A DNA stretch of 64,000 nucleotides from Pseudomonas fluorescens (GCF_902497875.1 NZ_CABVHY010000020.1:1-64000); one strand, 5' to 3'. Positions 27,640 through 36,656 are shown, counted from the stretch's first letter. Numbers and translations are program-made. The notes: generated from the sequence alone by a model not told the origin.

Positions 27640-28977
27640 ATGCAGCTGACCCGCATTGCACAGACCTGCTTGATCACCCTGTTCGGCGCGCTGGCCGGTA
27701 ACGTCAGCGCCGATACCCTGGAAACCGCCCGCACTCACATCGCCGAACAGGCCGAGGTCCTCAAACCCGAACTGCTGGAAACCCGCCGCGATATCCACGC
27801 CCATCCAGAACTGGGCAACACCGAAAAACGCACCTCGGAACTGGTAGCCAAACAGCTGCGAGCCATGGGCCTGGAGGTCAAGACCGGTGTCGCCCGCACC
27901 GGCGTGGTCGCGGTGCTCAAAGGCGCCCTGCCCGGCCCGACCGTGGCATTGCGCGCCGACATGGATGCGCTGCCGGTCAAGGAAGTCTCGGACCTGCCCT
28001 TCGCCTCGAAAGCCAAGGGCACCTACCTGGACAAAGAAGTCGACGTGATGCACGCCTGCGGCCACGATGCTCACACGGCGATCCTGCTCAGCGCGGCGAA
28101 AATTCTCACCGGCATGCGCGATAAATTGCCCGGCACCGTGGTGTTCTATTTCCAACCGGCAGAAGAAGGTCCAAGCGACTTCATCCCCGACGGTAAAAAC
28201 ACCTGGGGGGCGAAAATGATGATCCAGGAAGGCGTGATGAAATCACCGAAACCGGACGCAGTGTTCGGCCTGCACGTCTGGGCGGGCATCCCCGCCGGCC
28301 AGATCGCCTACCGCCCCGGCCCGACCCTGGCCAGCTCCGACGACCTGCGCATCAAAATCCTCGGCAAACAAACCCACGCGGGTCGGCCCTGGGACGGCAT
28401 CGACCCGATCACCGTCGGCGCGCAAACCATTGTCGGCCTGCAAACCGTGGTCAGTCGCCGTACCGACATCTCGTCCTATCCGTCGGTGGTCAGCATCGGC
28501 ACCATCAACGGCGGCACCCGCTACAACATCATCCCCGAGTCCCTGGACATGAGCGGCACCATCCGCTCCTACGACTACGGCATCCGCCAGAAACTGCATA
28601 CCGACGTGCGCCAGACCGTGGAGAAAATCGCCGAAAGCGGCGGCGCGAAAGCCGAAGTGACGATCATCGAAAAATACGACCCGACCATCAACAACCCAGC
28701 GCTGACAGAAAAGATGCTACCGACATTGCGCTGGGCGACGAAGGATGACGTGGTGCAGGGACCGTTGGTGGGCGGGGCTGAGGACTTTTCGTTCTATGCG
28801 AAGGAAGCACCGGGGCTGTTCGTCTTCCTAGGCGTGACCCCAAGGGATCAGGACATGAGCAAGGCTGCGCCGAATCATAACCCTGGTTTCTTCGTCGACG
28901 AGTCCGCGCTGGTGGTCGGTGTACGAACCCTCGCATCGCTGGCCACCGATTACCTCTACAGCAGCGCCAAACCTTAA
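27640..28977 (+). CDS. Exported M20 family amidohydrolase
   Basis: A 445-residue protein with an N-terminal signal peptide ending NVSA (about residue 24) and an M20D-type hydrolase domain. Metal-binding motifs are RRDIHAHPELG near 48, ALRADMDALPVKE near 105, CGHDAHTAI near 140 and the catalytic EEGP near 173. Relatives hydrolyse N-acyl amino acids, hippurate or IAA conjugates; the substrate is unknown. The signal peptide makes a periplasmic enzyme likely, which is less common in this family. Confidence 0.9.
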   Translation: MQLTRIAQTCLITLFGALAGNVSADTLETARTHIAEQAEVLKPELLETRRDIHAHPELGNTEKRTSELVAKQLRAMGLEVKTGVARTGVVAVLKGALPGPTVALRADMDALPVKEVSDLPFASKAKGTYLDKEVDVMHACGHDAHTAILLSAAKILTGMRDKLPGTVVFYFQPAEEGPSDFIPDGKNTWGAKMMIQEGVMKSPKPDAVFGLHVWAGIPAGQIAYRPGPTLASSDDLRIKILGKQTHAGRPWDGIDPITVGAQTIVGLQTVVSRRTDISSYPSVVSIGTINGGTRYNIIPESLDMSGTIRSYDYGIRQKLHTDVRQTVEKIAESGGAKAEVTIIEKYDPTINNPALTEKMLPTLRWATKDDVVQGPLVGGAEDFSFYAKEAPGLFVFLGVTPRDQDMSKAAPNHNPGFFVDESALVVGVRTLASLATDYLYSSAKP

Positions 28978-28989
28978 ACCAAACCTTCT

Positions 28990-29022
28990 GGTGGCGAGGG
29001 AGCGTGGCCCTCGCTGCTACAG
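28990..29022. repeat. Short REP-like palindrome (GGCGAGGGAGC type)
   Basis: GGCGAGGGAGCGTGGCCCTCGC lies between the convergent ends of the amidohydrolase and regulator genes and slightly overlaps the latter. Confidence 0.45.
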
Positions 29023-29730
29023 GACATCCACCCCGACATGAATCGCATCATGCCGCCAAAACTCCAGATCACAATCGATCAGCCTCCCATGCTGATCATA
29101 ATTGACCCGAGCAATCCGCAGCCCCGGGCTGCCGACGGAAACCTTCAACGCCGCCGCCGCTTCCACCTGCAACGCCGTCGGGACGATTTCAAAACGTACC
29201 CGCCCGTAATGCAGGTCGTAATGCCGCGCATAGAGCTCAGTGATCGACTGGTTCATATCAAACTCGAGAATCTGCGGAAAGTACTGCGGATTGAGGTAGT
29301 GCTCGACATACAGCACCAGCCGCTCATCAATACGTCGCGCACGGCAGATCTGAATCACGCTGGATAATGCCGGTAACTGCAACCAGGCACAGACCGCCGC
29401 CGACGCCGGCTGCAAGCGCGCCGAAATCACTTCGGTGGACGGCACCCGGCCCTGGGCACTGACCATTGCGTGGAAGTGACTGCGCTGCATCAGGTTGTAG
29501 GCCAGCCGTGGTGGCGAGACAAACCAGCCGCGGCGTTCTTCACGATAAATCTGCCCTTGCGCTTCCAGCTGCAACAACGCCTCACGCACGGTGATGCGCG
29601 TCGTTCCGAACAACTCACTGAGCTTGCGTTCAGCCGGCAGTTTGCCACCGGGCGGTATCAGACCGTGTTCGATCTGTTCCAGTAAAACCTGCCCAATGGT
29701 TGTCACCGCTTTGGTTGCCTCGTCACGCAT
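29017..29730 (-). CDS. GntR/UTRA (HutC family) transcriptional regulator
   Basis: A 237-residue regulator with an N-terminal winged helix (KLPAERKLSELFGTTRITVR, about 30-50) and a C-terminal UTRA ligand domain including RARRIDERLVLYVEHYLNP. HutC-family members bind small effectors and repress nearby catabolic genes. It diverges from the ABC transporter operon. A near-perfect palindrome just 14 bases upstream of its own start and a similar one before the operon suggest that it controls both. ATG 29730 is chosen over TTG 29733. Confidence 0.9.
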   Translation of the reverse strand: MRDEATKAVTTIGQVLLEQIEHGLIPPGGKLPAERKLSELFGTTRITVREALLQLEAQGQIYREERRGWFVSPPRLAYNLMQRSHFHAMVSAQGRVPSTEVISARLQPASAAVCAWLQLPALSSVIQICRARRIDERLVLYVEHYLNPQYFPQILEFDMNQSITELYARHYDLHYGRVRFEIVPTALQVEAAAALKVSVGSPGLRIARVNYDQHGRLIDCDLEFWRHDAIHVGVDVL

Positions 29731-29743
29731 CAACGTTACCTAT

Positions 29744-29757
29744 CTGGACTAGACCAG
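29744..29757. promoter_or_regulatory. Candidate UTRA-regulator operator 1
   Basis: CTGGACTAGACCAG is a 14 bp palindrome apart from one central pair (CTGG-N-CTAG-N-CCAG). HutC-family operators such as that of PhnF (TGGTATAGACCA) have the same TGG...TA...CCA layout. Confidence 0.6.
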
Positions 29758-30020
29758 CACTGTTTCGGGGCAGAACCGCGCTGCAAATCGGCTCTTTCAA
29801 CTCTGTGCAGCCTAGGCAATGCATGTGACTGCTGGATGACATAGCCGCCCAACGGTTGATCCAGACACCTGCAATTTAATAGCCAAGTCCTTTCATATCA
29901 GCCTTTTAGTCATGGTCTACGCTTATCTCGCAGTGGCCGTACAAGAGCTCGATAGGTACTGACTGGCAGGACAGCGACATCAAAATGTCATCCAGCCCGC
30001 CTAAATTGGCTCAGGTATTG

Positions 30021-30034
30021 CTGACCTAGACCAA
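30021..30034. promoter_or_regulatory. Candidate UTRA-regulator operator 2
   Basis: CTGACCTAGACCAA shares CTAGACCA with the site at 29744 and lies 57 bases before the binding-protein start. Confidence 0.5.
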
Positions 30035-30090
30035 CCACCTCCAAGACTGTAGCTAAAACGCAGCGTTGAAAACGCCCAAAGGAGCTTCGG

Positions 30091-31158
30091 ATGAAACAGC
30101 TTTTCCTGGCATCACTGTTAGGCTCGACCATTGCCATGTGCACCGCAGCCATGGCAGCTGATACCGATTTAAAAACCCTTGAGGCCGCTGCGAGAGCGGA
30201 GGGTGCGGTCAATAGCGTCGGCATGCCCGATGACTGGGCCAACTGGAGAGGCACTTGGGAAGATCTGGCGAAGATCTATGGCCTCAAGCACATCGACACC
30301 GACATGAGCTCGGCCCAGGAAATCGCCAAGTTCGCCGCGGAAAAAGACAATGCCAGCGCTGATATCGGCGATGTCGGTGCAGCGTTCGGTCCCATCTCGG
30401 TCAAACAGGGCGTGGTCCAACCCTACAAGCCAAGCACTTGGGATCAGGTCCCGGATTGGGCGAAAGACAAGGACGGTAACTGGGCCCTGGCCTACACCGG
30501 CACCATTGCGTTCATCATCAACAAAAAACTACTGCACGGCTCCGAAGCCCCGACCCGCTGGGCAGACCTGGAGAAAGGCAAATACAAGGTTTCCATTGGT
30601 GACGTGAGCACCGCCGCCCAAGCTGCCAACGGCGTGCTGGCAGCGGCCATCTCCAAGGGAGGTGATGAAAAGAATATTCAACCAGCCCTGTTGATGTTCG
30701 CCGAGATCGCCAAGCAAGGCCGTCTGTCCCTGGCCAACCCGACCATTGCCACCATGGAAAAGGGCGAAGTCGAAGTCGGTGTGGTCTGGGACTTCAACGG
30801 TCTGAGCTACCGCAACAAGATGGTTAATCCAGACGATTACATCGTGCTGATCCCGTCTGACGGCTCGGTGATTTCCGGTTACACCACCATCATCAACAAA
30901 TACGCGAAACACCCGAATGCCGCCAAACTGGCTCGCGAGTACATCTTCAGCGATGCTGGCCAGACCAATCTGGCACGCGGCAATGCCCGGCCGATCCGTG
31001 CCGAACACCTGAAGCTGCCAGCTGACGTACAGGCGCAACTGCTGCCGAACGAGCAGTACAAAAAGGTCACGCCAATCAAGGACGCCGATGCCTGGGAAAA
31101 GACCTCCAAAGGCCTTCCTCAGAAGTGGCAGGAAGAAGTCATTATCAATATGCAGTAA
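30091..31158 (+). CDS. ABC transporter periplasmic substrate-binding protein
   Basis: A 355-residue protein with a clear signal peptide (cleavage after AMA, about residue 23) and a type 2 periplasmic-binding fold of the iron(III)/spermidine/phosphonate class (AEGAVNSVGMPDDWANW, DIGDVGAAFGP, VGVVWDFNG). It is first in the operon and separated from the next gene by two REP doublets, which commonly allows a higher level of binding protein than membrane components. The ligand is unknown; the downstream phosphatases suggest an organophosphate. Confidence 0.9.
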   Translation: MKQLFLASLLGSTIAMCTAAMAADTDLKTLEAAARAEGAVNSVGMPDDWANWRGTWEDLAKIYGLKHIDTDMSSAQEIAKFAAEKDNASADIGDVGAAFGPISVKQGVVQPYKPSTWDQVPDWAKDKDGNWALAYTGTIAFIINKKLLHGSEAPTRWADLEKGKYKVSIGDVSTAAQAANGVLAAAISKGGDEKNIQPALLMFAEIAKQGRLSLANPTIATMEKGEVEVGVVWDFNGLSYRNKMVNPDDYIVLIPSDGSVISGYTTIINKYAKHPNAAKLAREYIFSDAGQTNLARGNARPIRAEHLKLPADVQAQLLPNEQYKKVTPIKDADAWEKTSKGLPQKWQEEVIINMQ

Positions 31159-31168
31159 TGCTGCATCC

Positions 31169-31276
31169 GTAGGAGCTGCCGCAGGCTGCGATCTTTTGAT
31201 CTTTCCCCGGGCTCACTTGAGTCCCAAGTCAAAGATCAAAAAAAATCAAAAGATCGCAGGCTTCGCCAGCTCCTAC
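31169..31276. repeat. REP doublet 1 within the ABC operon
   Basis: Inverted GTAGGAGCTGCCGCAGGCTG and GCAGGCTTCGCCAGCTCCTA arms between the binding-protein and phosphatase genes. Confidence 0.85.
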
Positions 31277-31318
31277 ACCGACCGAGTACACAGGCAATAC
31301 CTTGCTGAACGCCAATCC

Positions 31319-31428
31319 TGTAGGAGCTGCCGATAGGCTGCGATCTTTTTCTCAGGCTCACTTGAGTCTCAGGTCAAAGATCAAAAGATCAAAAGATCAA
31401 AAGATCGCAGCCTTCGGCAGCTCCTACG
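31319..31428. repeat. REP doublet 2 within the ABC operon, with short tandem GATCAAAA units
   Basis: A second inverted pair follows the first by 42 bases. Its right arm is preceded by several tandem copies of GATCAAAA (about 31376-31405), probably a slippage expansion of the REP flank. Confidence 0.8.
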
Positions 31429-31447
31429 ACGCGGAGTCCTCGTCTCT

Positions 31448-32254
31448 ATGAAACACAACGTCATCCTTGTGGTGCTCGATGGTCTGAATTACGAGGTCGC
31501 CCGGCATGCCATGGGCCACCTGCAGGCCTACGCTGGCGCAGGTCGCGCGGCGCTCTACAAAATCGAGTGCGAGCTGCCGGCATTGTCCCGACCGCTTTAC
31601 GAATGCATTTTGACTGGCGTTTCGCCGATCGACAGCGGCATCGTCCATAACAATGTTTCGCGCCTGTCCAACCAGCGCAGCGTGTTTCATTACGCCACCG
31701 ATGCCGGACTCAGCACCGCTGCCGCGGCGTATCACTGGGTCAGCGAGTTGTATAACCGTTCGCCCTTCAACACGGCACGCGATCGCCATACCATCGCTGC
31801 GGATCTGCCGATCCAGCACGGACATTTCTATTGGAGCGATCACTACCCGGATTCACATCTGTTCGCCGATGCGGAGCACCTGCGGCTGCGGCACTTGCCG
31901 AATTTTCTTTTAGTCCACCCCATGAACATTGACGACGCCGGGCACAAGCACGGCCTCGATACCCCGCAATACCGCAACAGCGCACGCTCGGCCGACATCA
32001 TCCTCGCCGACTACCTGCAAGGCTGGCTCGACGCTGGTTATCAGGTCCTGGTGACCGCTGACCACGGTATGAACAACGACCGCTCGCACAACGGCCTGCT
32101 CGCCGAAGAACGTGAAGTCCCTTTGTTTGTCCTCGGCGATGCCTTCAGCCTCAATCGCCACGCCGCGCCAAAACAGACCGAACTCTGCGGGACTATCTGC
32201 GAGTTACTGGGCGTCGCCCACGACAAATCCGTCTGCCGGGAGCTGCTGAAGTGA
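31448..32254 (+). CDS. Alkaline phosphatase superfamily hydrolase (nucleotide pyrophosphatase/phosphodiesterase-like)
   Basis: A 268-residue protein with the metal-binding pattern of the superfamily: ILVVLDGLNYE at 6-16 (Asp11), a likely nucleophile Ser47 in PALSRPLYE, LVHPMNIDDAGHKHG in the middle, and VTADHGMNNDRSHNG near 195-209. It has no signal peptide, so it acts in the cytoplasm on imported substrate. Its stop overlaps the start of the first permease gene (ATGA-type overlap), placing it in the transport operon. It could be a phosphomonoesterase, phosphodiesterase or phosphonate hydrolase. Confidence 0.85.
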   Translation: MKHNVILVVLDGLNYEVARHAMGHLQAYAGAGRAALYKIECELPALSRPLYECILTGVSPIDSGIVHNNVSRLSNQRSVFHYATDAGLSTAAAAYHWVSELYNRSPFNTARDRHTIAADLPIQHGHFYWSDHYPDSHLFADAEHLRLRHLPNFLLVHPMNIDDAGHKHGLDTPQYRNSARSADIILADYLQGWLDAGYQVLVTADHGMNNDRSHNGLLAEEREVPLFVLGDAFSLNRHAAPKQTELCGTICELLGVAHDKSVCRELLK

Positions 32255-33096
32255 ATTCGATCACTCGCGGCAAATGGCTGGCGGTGCTGTGCCTGGTGCC
32301 CTTTGCGCTGTTCTTTTTCGTGTTCCAGATCGCCCCGCTGGGCTGGGTGATGATCCACAGCGTGCAATCGGAAGAGTTCGGCTGGGGCCTGGCCAACTTC
32401 AGCAAGATTTTCAACTCGAAGTTCTATCTGCAGGCAATTCAATACAGCCTGGAGATCAGTTTCTGGTCCAGCATCTTCGGCATCATTATTGCTGTGCTCG
32501 GCAGCTACTCGCTGCGCCGGGTCGACTCGCGCCTGCGCAACTTCGTCAACGCCTTCGCTAATATGACCAGCAACTTTTCCGGCGTCCCCCTGGCCTTTGC
32601 CTTCATCATCCTGCTGGGCTTCAACGGCACCTTCACCATCATGCTCAAGCAGGCCGGAATCATTCAGGATTTCAACCTTTACTCCAAGACCGGGCTGATC
32701 ATTCTCTACACCTATTTCCAGATCCCGCTGGGGGTGCTGCTGCTCTACCCGGCCTTCGACGCCCTGCGCGAAGACTGGCGTGAATCCGCCGCCCTGCTGG
32801 GGGCCAATGGCTGGCAGTACTGGCGGCACATCGGGCTGCCGGTGCTGACCCCGGCGCTGCTCGGGACCTTCGTGATTCTGCTGGCCAATGCCCTGGGCGC
32901 CTACGCCACGGTGTATGCGCTGACTACCGGCAATTTCAACGTGCTGACGATCCGGATCGCAGCAATGGTCTCCGGCGACATCTCCCTGGACCCTAATATG
33001 GCCAGTGCCCTGGCCGTGGTGCTGGTGGCGCTGATGACCCTGGTCACCATCGTGCATCAGTTGCTGCTGAAGAGGAGCTACCATGTCTCGCGCTGA
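32251..33096 (+). CDS. ABC transporter permease, subunit 1
   Basis: A 281-residue inner-membrane protein with about six hydrophobic segments and the EAA coupling motif in the form REDWRESAALLGANGWQYW near residues 170-190. It starts at GTG 32251, overlapping the preceding stop by four bases, and its end overlaps the next permease by 14 bases. Together the two form the heteromeric channel. Confidence 0.92.
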   Translation: MNSITRGKWLAVLCLVPFALFFFVFQIAPLGWVMIHSVQSEEFGWGLANFSKIFNSKFYLQAIQYSLEISFWSSIFGIIIAVLGSYSLRRVDSRLRNFVNAFANMTSNFSGVPLAFAFIILLGFNGTFTIMLKQAGIIQDFNLYSKTGLIILYTYFQIPLGVLLLYPAFDALREDWRESAALLGANGWQYWRHIGLPVLTPALLGTFVILLANALGAYATVYALTTGNFNVLTIRIAAMVSGDISLDPNMASALAVVLVALMTLVTIVHQLLLKRSYHVSR

Positions 33097-33883
33097 AATC
33101 GACCCGTCTGTCCTCTATCACCGGATAGTGGCGTACCTGCTGTTTGCCATTCTCTTGCTGCCGCTGGCCGGAACGTTGATCTACTCGATTTCCAGCAGTT
33201 GGTCGGCGACCATTCTGCCCAGCGGCTTTACCCTCAAATGGTATATCCAGCTGTGGAGCGACCCGCGTTTTCTCGGGGCCTTCGGTCAGTCGTTGCTGGT
33301 CTGTGTCGGTGCGCTGGTGTTGTCGGTGGTGCTGATTCTGCCACTGCTGTTCGTGGTGCATTACCACTTCCCCCGGCTCGACGCGCTGATGAACATCCTG
33401 ATCCTGTTGCCCTTCGCGGTACCGCCGGTGGTGTCTTCGGTGGGGCTGTTGCAGCTCTATGGTTCCGGGCCGTTCGCGATGGTCGGTACGCCGTGGATTC
33501 TGGTCGGTTGCTATTTCACCGTGGCACTGCCGTTCATGTACCGGGCAATCACCAACAACCTGCAGGCGATCAACCTGCGCGACCTGATGGACGCCGCCCA
33601 ACTGCTCGGCGCCAGCACCTGGCAGGCGGCGTTCCTGGTGGTGCTGCCAAACCTGCGCAAGGGTCTGATGGTGGCGTTGCTGCTGTCCTTCTCGTTCCTC
33701 TTCGGTGAGTTTGTGTTCGCCAACATTCTGGTCGGCACCCGTTACGAAACCCTGCAGGTCTACCTGAACAATATGCGCAACAGCAGCGGTCACTTCACCA
33801 GTGCGGTGGTGATCTCCTACTTCTTCTTTGTGCTGGTGCTGACCTGGGTTGCCAATATCTTGAACAAGGACAAAAGCCAATGA
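33083..33883 (+). CDS. ABC transporter permease, subunit 2
   Basis: A 266-residue inner-membrane protein with about six hydrophobic segments and an EAA motif in RDLMDAAQLLGASTWQAAF near residue 165. AAGAGGAG immediately before ATG 33083 lies inside the end of the preceding gene. It overlaps the ATPase gene by four bases. Confidence 0.92.
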   Translation: MSRAEIDPSVLYHRIVAYLLFAILLLPLAGTLIYSISSSWSATILPSGFTLKWYIQLWSDPRFLGAFGQSLLVCVGALVLSVVLILPLLFVVHYHFPRLDALMNILILLPFAVPPVVSSVGLLQLYGSGPFAMVGTPWILVGCYFTVALPFMYRAITNNLQAINLRDLMDAAQLLGASTWQAAFLVVLPNLRKGLMVALLLSFSFLFGEFVFANILVGTRYETLQVYLNNMRNSSGHFTSAVVISYFFFVLVLTWVANILNKDKSQ

Positions 33884-34869
33884 GCTTCGTCAGCGTCCAA
33901 CACCTGCAGAAAAATTACTCGGGTACCACGGTATTCAGCGACATCAACTGCGAAATCCATAAAGGTGAGTTCGTCACCCTGCTCGGCCCGTCCGGCTGCG
34001 GCAAGTCCACGCTGCTGCGCTGCATCGCCGGGCTGACCGCGGTGGACGGCGGCGAGATCCTCCTCGATGGCCACGATCTGGTTCCGCTGAGCCCGCAAAA
34101 ACGCGGGATCGGCATGGTGTTCCAGAGTTATGCGCTGTTCCCCAACATGACCGTGGAGCAGAACGTCGCGTTTGGCCTGCGCATGCAAAAGGTCAAGGCC
34201 GATGACAGTCGCAAACGTGTGCTGGAGGTGCTGCAGCTGGTGGAGTTGACCGACTTTGCCGCGCGTTATCCGCATCAGCTGTCCGGTGGCCAAAGCCAGC
34301 GGGTGGCCCTGGCCCGCTCGCTCGTGACCCGGCCACGCCTGCTGCTGCTGGATGAGCCTTTGTCGGCGCTGGATGCGCGGATTCGCAAACACCTGCGCGA
34401 ACAGATTCGGCAGATCCAGCGCGAACTGGGCTTGACCACCATCTTCGTCACCCACGATCAGGAAGAAGCCCTGACCATGTCTGACCGGATCTTCCTGATG
34501 AACCAGGGCAAGATCGTCCAGAGCGGTGACGCTGAAACCCTCTACACCGCGCCAGTAGACGTGTTCGCCGCGGGTTTTATCGGCAACTACAACCTGCTCG
34601 ATGCCGACAGCGCCAGCAAACTGCTGCAACGGCCGATCACCGGGCGCATCGCCATTCGTCCGGAAGCCATTGAACTGAGCCTGAACGGTGAGCTCGATGC
34701 GCAGGTCCGCAGCCACAGCCTGCTGGGCAACGTGATTCGTTACCGCATCGAAGCGCGCGGCGTGGAACTGGTGGTCGATGTGCTGAACCGCTCAGCGGCG
34801 GATATGCATGCCGACGGTCAACGGCTGGCACTTTCCATCGATCCGACGGCCCTGTGTGAGGTAGCCTGA
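33880..34869 (+). CDS. ABC transporter ATP-binding protein
   Basis: A 329-residue ATPase with Walker A GPSGCGKST at 36-44, signature LSGGQSQRVALARSL near 133, Walker B LLLLDEP, and a C-terminal regulatory OB-like domain (IAIRPEAIELS) as in the PotA/FbpC/MalK group. It powers the two-permease importer of this operon. Its start overlaps the stop of permease 2. Confidence 0.94.
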   Translation: MSFVSVQHLQKNYSGTTVFSDINCEIHKGEFVTLLGPSGCGKSTLLRCIAGLTAVDGGEILLDGHDLVPLSPQKRGIGMVFQSYALFPNMTVEQNVAFGLRMQKVKADDSRKRVLEVLQLVELTDFAARYPHQLSGGQSQRVALARSLVTRPRLLLLDEPLSALDARIRKHLREQIRQIQRELGLTTIFVTHDQEEALTMSDRIFLMNQGKIVQSGDAETLYTAPVDVFAAGFIGNYNLLDADSASKLLQRPITGRIAIRPEAIELSLNGELDAQVRSHSLLGNVIRYRIEARGVELVVDVLNRSAADMHADGQRLALSIDPTALCEVA

Positions 34870-34912
34870 TGCTTTTGATGCGCCTGATTATTTTGAAGAG
34901 AGAGTTGCACTG

Positions 34913-35566
34913 ATGGCATTGGCAATTTTTGATCTGGATGAAACCCTGATCCATGGCGACTGCGCCACCTTGTGGAGCGAACAGATGGGCCGCCTCGGCT
35001 GGGTCGACGGCGAGTCCTTCATGCGGCGCAACAACGAGCTGATGGACGCCTACAGCCATGGCAAGCTGAACATGGAAGACTACATGGCCTTCAGCCTGGA
35101 ACCGATAGCGGGGCGCACGCCGGAAGAGCTTGAGCACCTGGTGGCACCTTGGGTCGAGGACGTGATCGAGCCGATCATCTTCAGCGACGCCTGCAAAGCC
35201 ATCGCCGCACACCGCAAGGCCGGCGACCGGATCCTGGTGATCTCGGCCTCGGGCACGCATCTGGTCAAACCCATCGCGGACCGCCTGGGCATCGACGAGA
35301 TTCTGGCGATCGAGCTGGAAGTCACCCACGGCGTCTACAGCGGCAATACCCTTGGTACCCTGACCTATCGCGAAGGCAAGATCACCCGTCTGCTGGAGTG
35401 GCTGGATACCGAAGAGGAAAACCTCGAAGGCGCGAGTTTCTACTCGGACTCACGCAATGACTTGCCATTGCTGCTGAAAGTCGACTTCCCCCATGTGGTC
35501 AACCCGGATCCGGTGCTACTTGAACACGCCGAGAAAGCCGGGTGGCCGATACATTTGTGGAAATAG
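34913..35566 (+). CDS. HAD-IB family phosphatase
   Basis: A 217-residue HAD hydrolase of subfamily IB (SerB-like). Motif I is FDLDETLIHGD at 6-16, motif II is the Ser in ILVISASGTH near 107, and motif III/IV lies in ASFYSDSRNDLPLL near 180. It is 43 bases after the ATPase gene. With the alkaline-phosphatase-like enzyme it gives the operon two phosphate-ester-cleaving enzymes. Confidence 0.9.
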   Translation: MALAIFDLDETLIHGDCATLWSEQMGRLGWVDGESFMRRNNELMDAYSHGKLNMEDYMAFSLEPIAGRTPEELEHLVAPWVEDVIEPIIFSDACKAIAAHRKAGDRILVISASGTHLVKPIADRLGIDEILAIELEVTHGVYSGNTLGTLTYREGKITRLLEWLDTEEENLEGASFYSDSRNDLPLLLKVDFPHVVNPDPVLLEHAEKAGWPIHLWK

Positions 35567-35575
35567 TCAAACCGC

Positions 35576-35669
35576 TAAAGATCGCATCCTTCGGCAGTTC
35601 CTACAGGCTACCCCCATTATTGCGGGTGTACCCTGACCTTGTAGGAGCTGCCGTAGGCTGCGATCTTTT
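35576..35669. repeat. REP doublet
   Basis: Inverted arms of the same family between the convergent HAD and oxidoreductase genes. Confidence 0.8.
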
Positions 35670-35693
35670 CGAGGCTGACTCAATGCCTGCTTC

Positions 35694-36656
35694 TTACACA
35701 ATACTCTCGTCAATCACCAACACCAGTTTGCCCGACACCTTGTTGGTCGCAAGCTCGGCAAACGCTTCGTCAGCCTCTTTGATCGGGAAGGTCCTGGCCA
35801 GTTGCGGGCTCAGGCGCCCTTCGGCAAACAGCGGCCAGACGTGCTGACTCAGGTCGCGGAACAGGTCGGCCTTGAATTGCTCATCCCGGCTGCGCAGGGT
35901 CGAACCCAGCAGTTGCACCCGCTTGGCCAGCACCTGAGCGAGGTCCACCTGCGCCTGGCGACCGCCCATCAGACCGATCAACACCCAGCGACCATCGCGC
36001 GCCAATAGCTTCAGGTTCAACTCGGCATAATTGGCCCCCACCGGATCGAGGATGACGTCGAACGGGCCTAGCTCATTCAAACTTTCCAGACCATCGGTAC
36101 GGACCACGCCGCCCTGGGCGCCCAACGCCTCACAGTACGCCAGCCGATCCGCCGAGCCGACACTCACCCAGCATGGGTTGCCAAACGCCTTGCACAACTG
36201 AATAGCCGCCGAGCCGACACCGCTGGCGCCCGCGTGCAACAGCACTTTCTCACCGGGCTTGAGCGCCGCCAGCTGGAACAGGTTCAACCACGCGGTGCTG
36301 TAGACCTCGGGCAACGCCGCCGCTTCGGCCAGCGACAAACCCTCAGGCACCGGCAACACATGACGACCATCGACCACCACCTCTTCGGCCATGCCCCCGC
36401 CGGCGAGCAACGCGCAGACGCGATCACCCACTTGCCAGGACGACCCAGGCCCGACTTCGCTGATCACCCCGGAACATTCCAGCCCCAATGCCTGGCTGGC
36501 ACCCGGTGGCGCGGGATAGAGCCCTGCTCGCTGTAACAGATCGGCGCGGTTCAAGCCCGCTGCCGCCACTCGAATGCGAACTTGCCCTACATCGCATGTA
36601 GGACTCGGTTCTTCAACCCATACCGCTTGACCTTCCACGCCTTGCAATGCTTTCAC
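35694..36656 (-). CDS. NAD(P)H:quinone oxidoreductase (zinc-free MDR, PIG3-type)
   Basis: A 320-residue medium-chain dehydrogenase/reductase of the QOR/PIG3 branch. It has AAGLNRADLLQRAGLYP near residues 32-48, the substrate-domain segment LPEVYSTAWLNLF near 114-126, and the nucleotide-binding HAGASGVGSAAIQL near 141-154. The zinc ligands of alcohol dehydrogenases are absent. It probably reduces quinones or enones with NADPH. The start is GTG 36656, with GGAGG four bases upstream. It diverges from prc. Confidence 0.92.
   Translation of the reverse strand: MKALQGVEGQAVWVEEPSPTCDVGQVRIRVAAAGLNRADLLQRAGLYPAPPGASQALGLECSGVISEVGPGSSWQVGDRVCALLAGGGMAEEVVVDGRHVLPVPEGLSLAEAAALPEVYSTAWLNLFQLAALKPGEKVLLHAGASGVGSAAIQLCKAFGNPCWVSVGSADRLAYCEALGAQGGVVRTDGLESLNELGPFDVILDPVGANYAELNLKLLARDGRWVLIGLMGGRQAQVDLAQVLAKRVQLLGSTLRSRDEQFKADLFRDLSQHVWPLFAEGRLSPQLARTFPIKEADEAFAELATNKVSGKLVLVIDESIV

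Larger units (their letters stand above)
29731..30090. promoter_or_regulatory. Divergent promoter region between UTRA regulator and ABC operon
   Basis: A 360-base gap with no gene. It contains the two operator candidates at 29744 and 30021 and a possible half-site TGGTCTA at 29913-29919. Confidence 0.6.

Noticed and set aside
31376-31412. Short tandem GATCAAAA repeats as a CRISPR-like array
   Set aside because: There are no unique spacers; the units are contiguous 8-mers at the edge of a REP arm.
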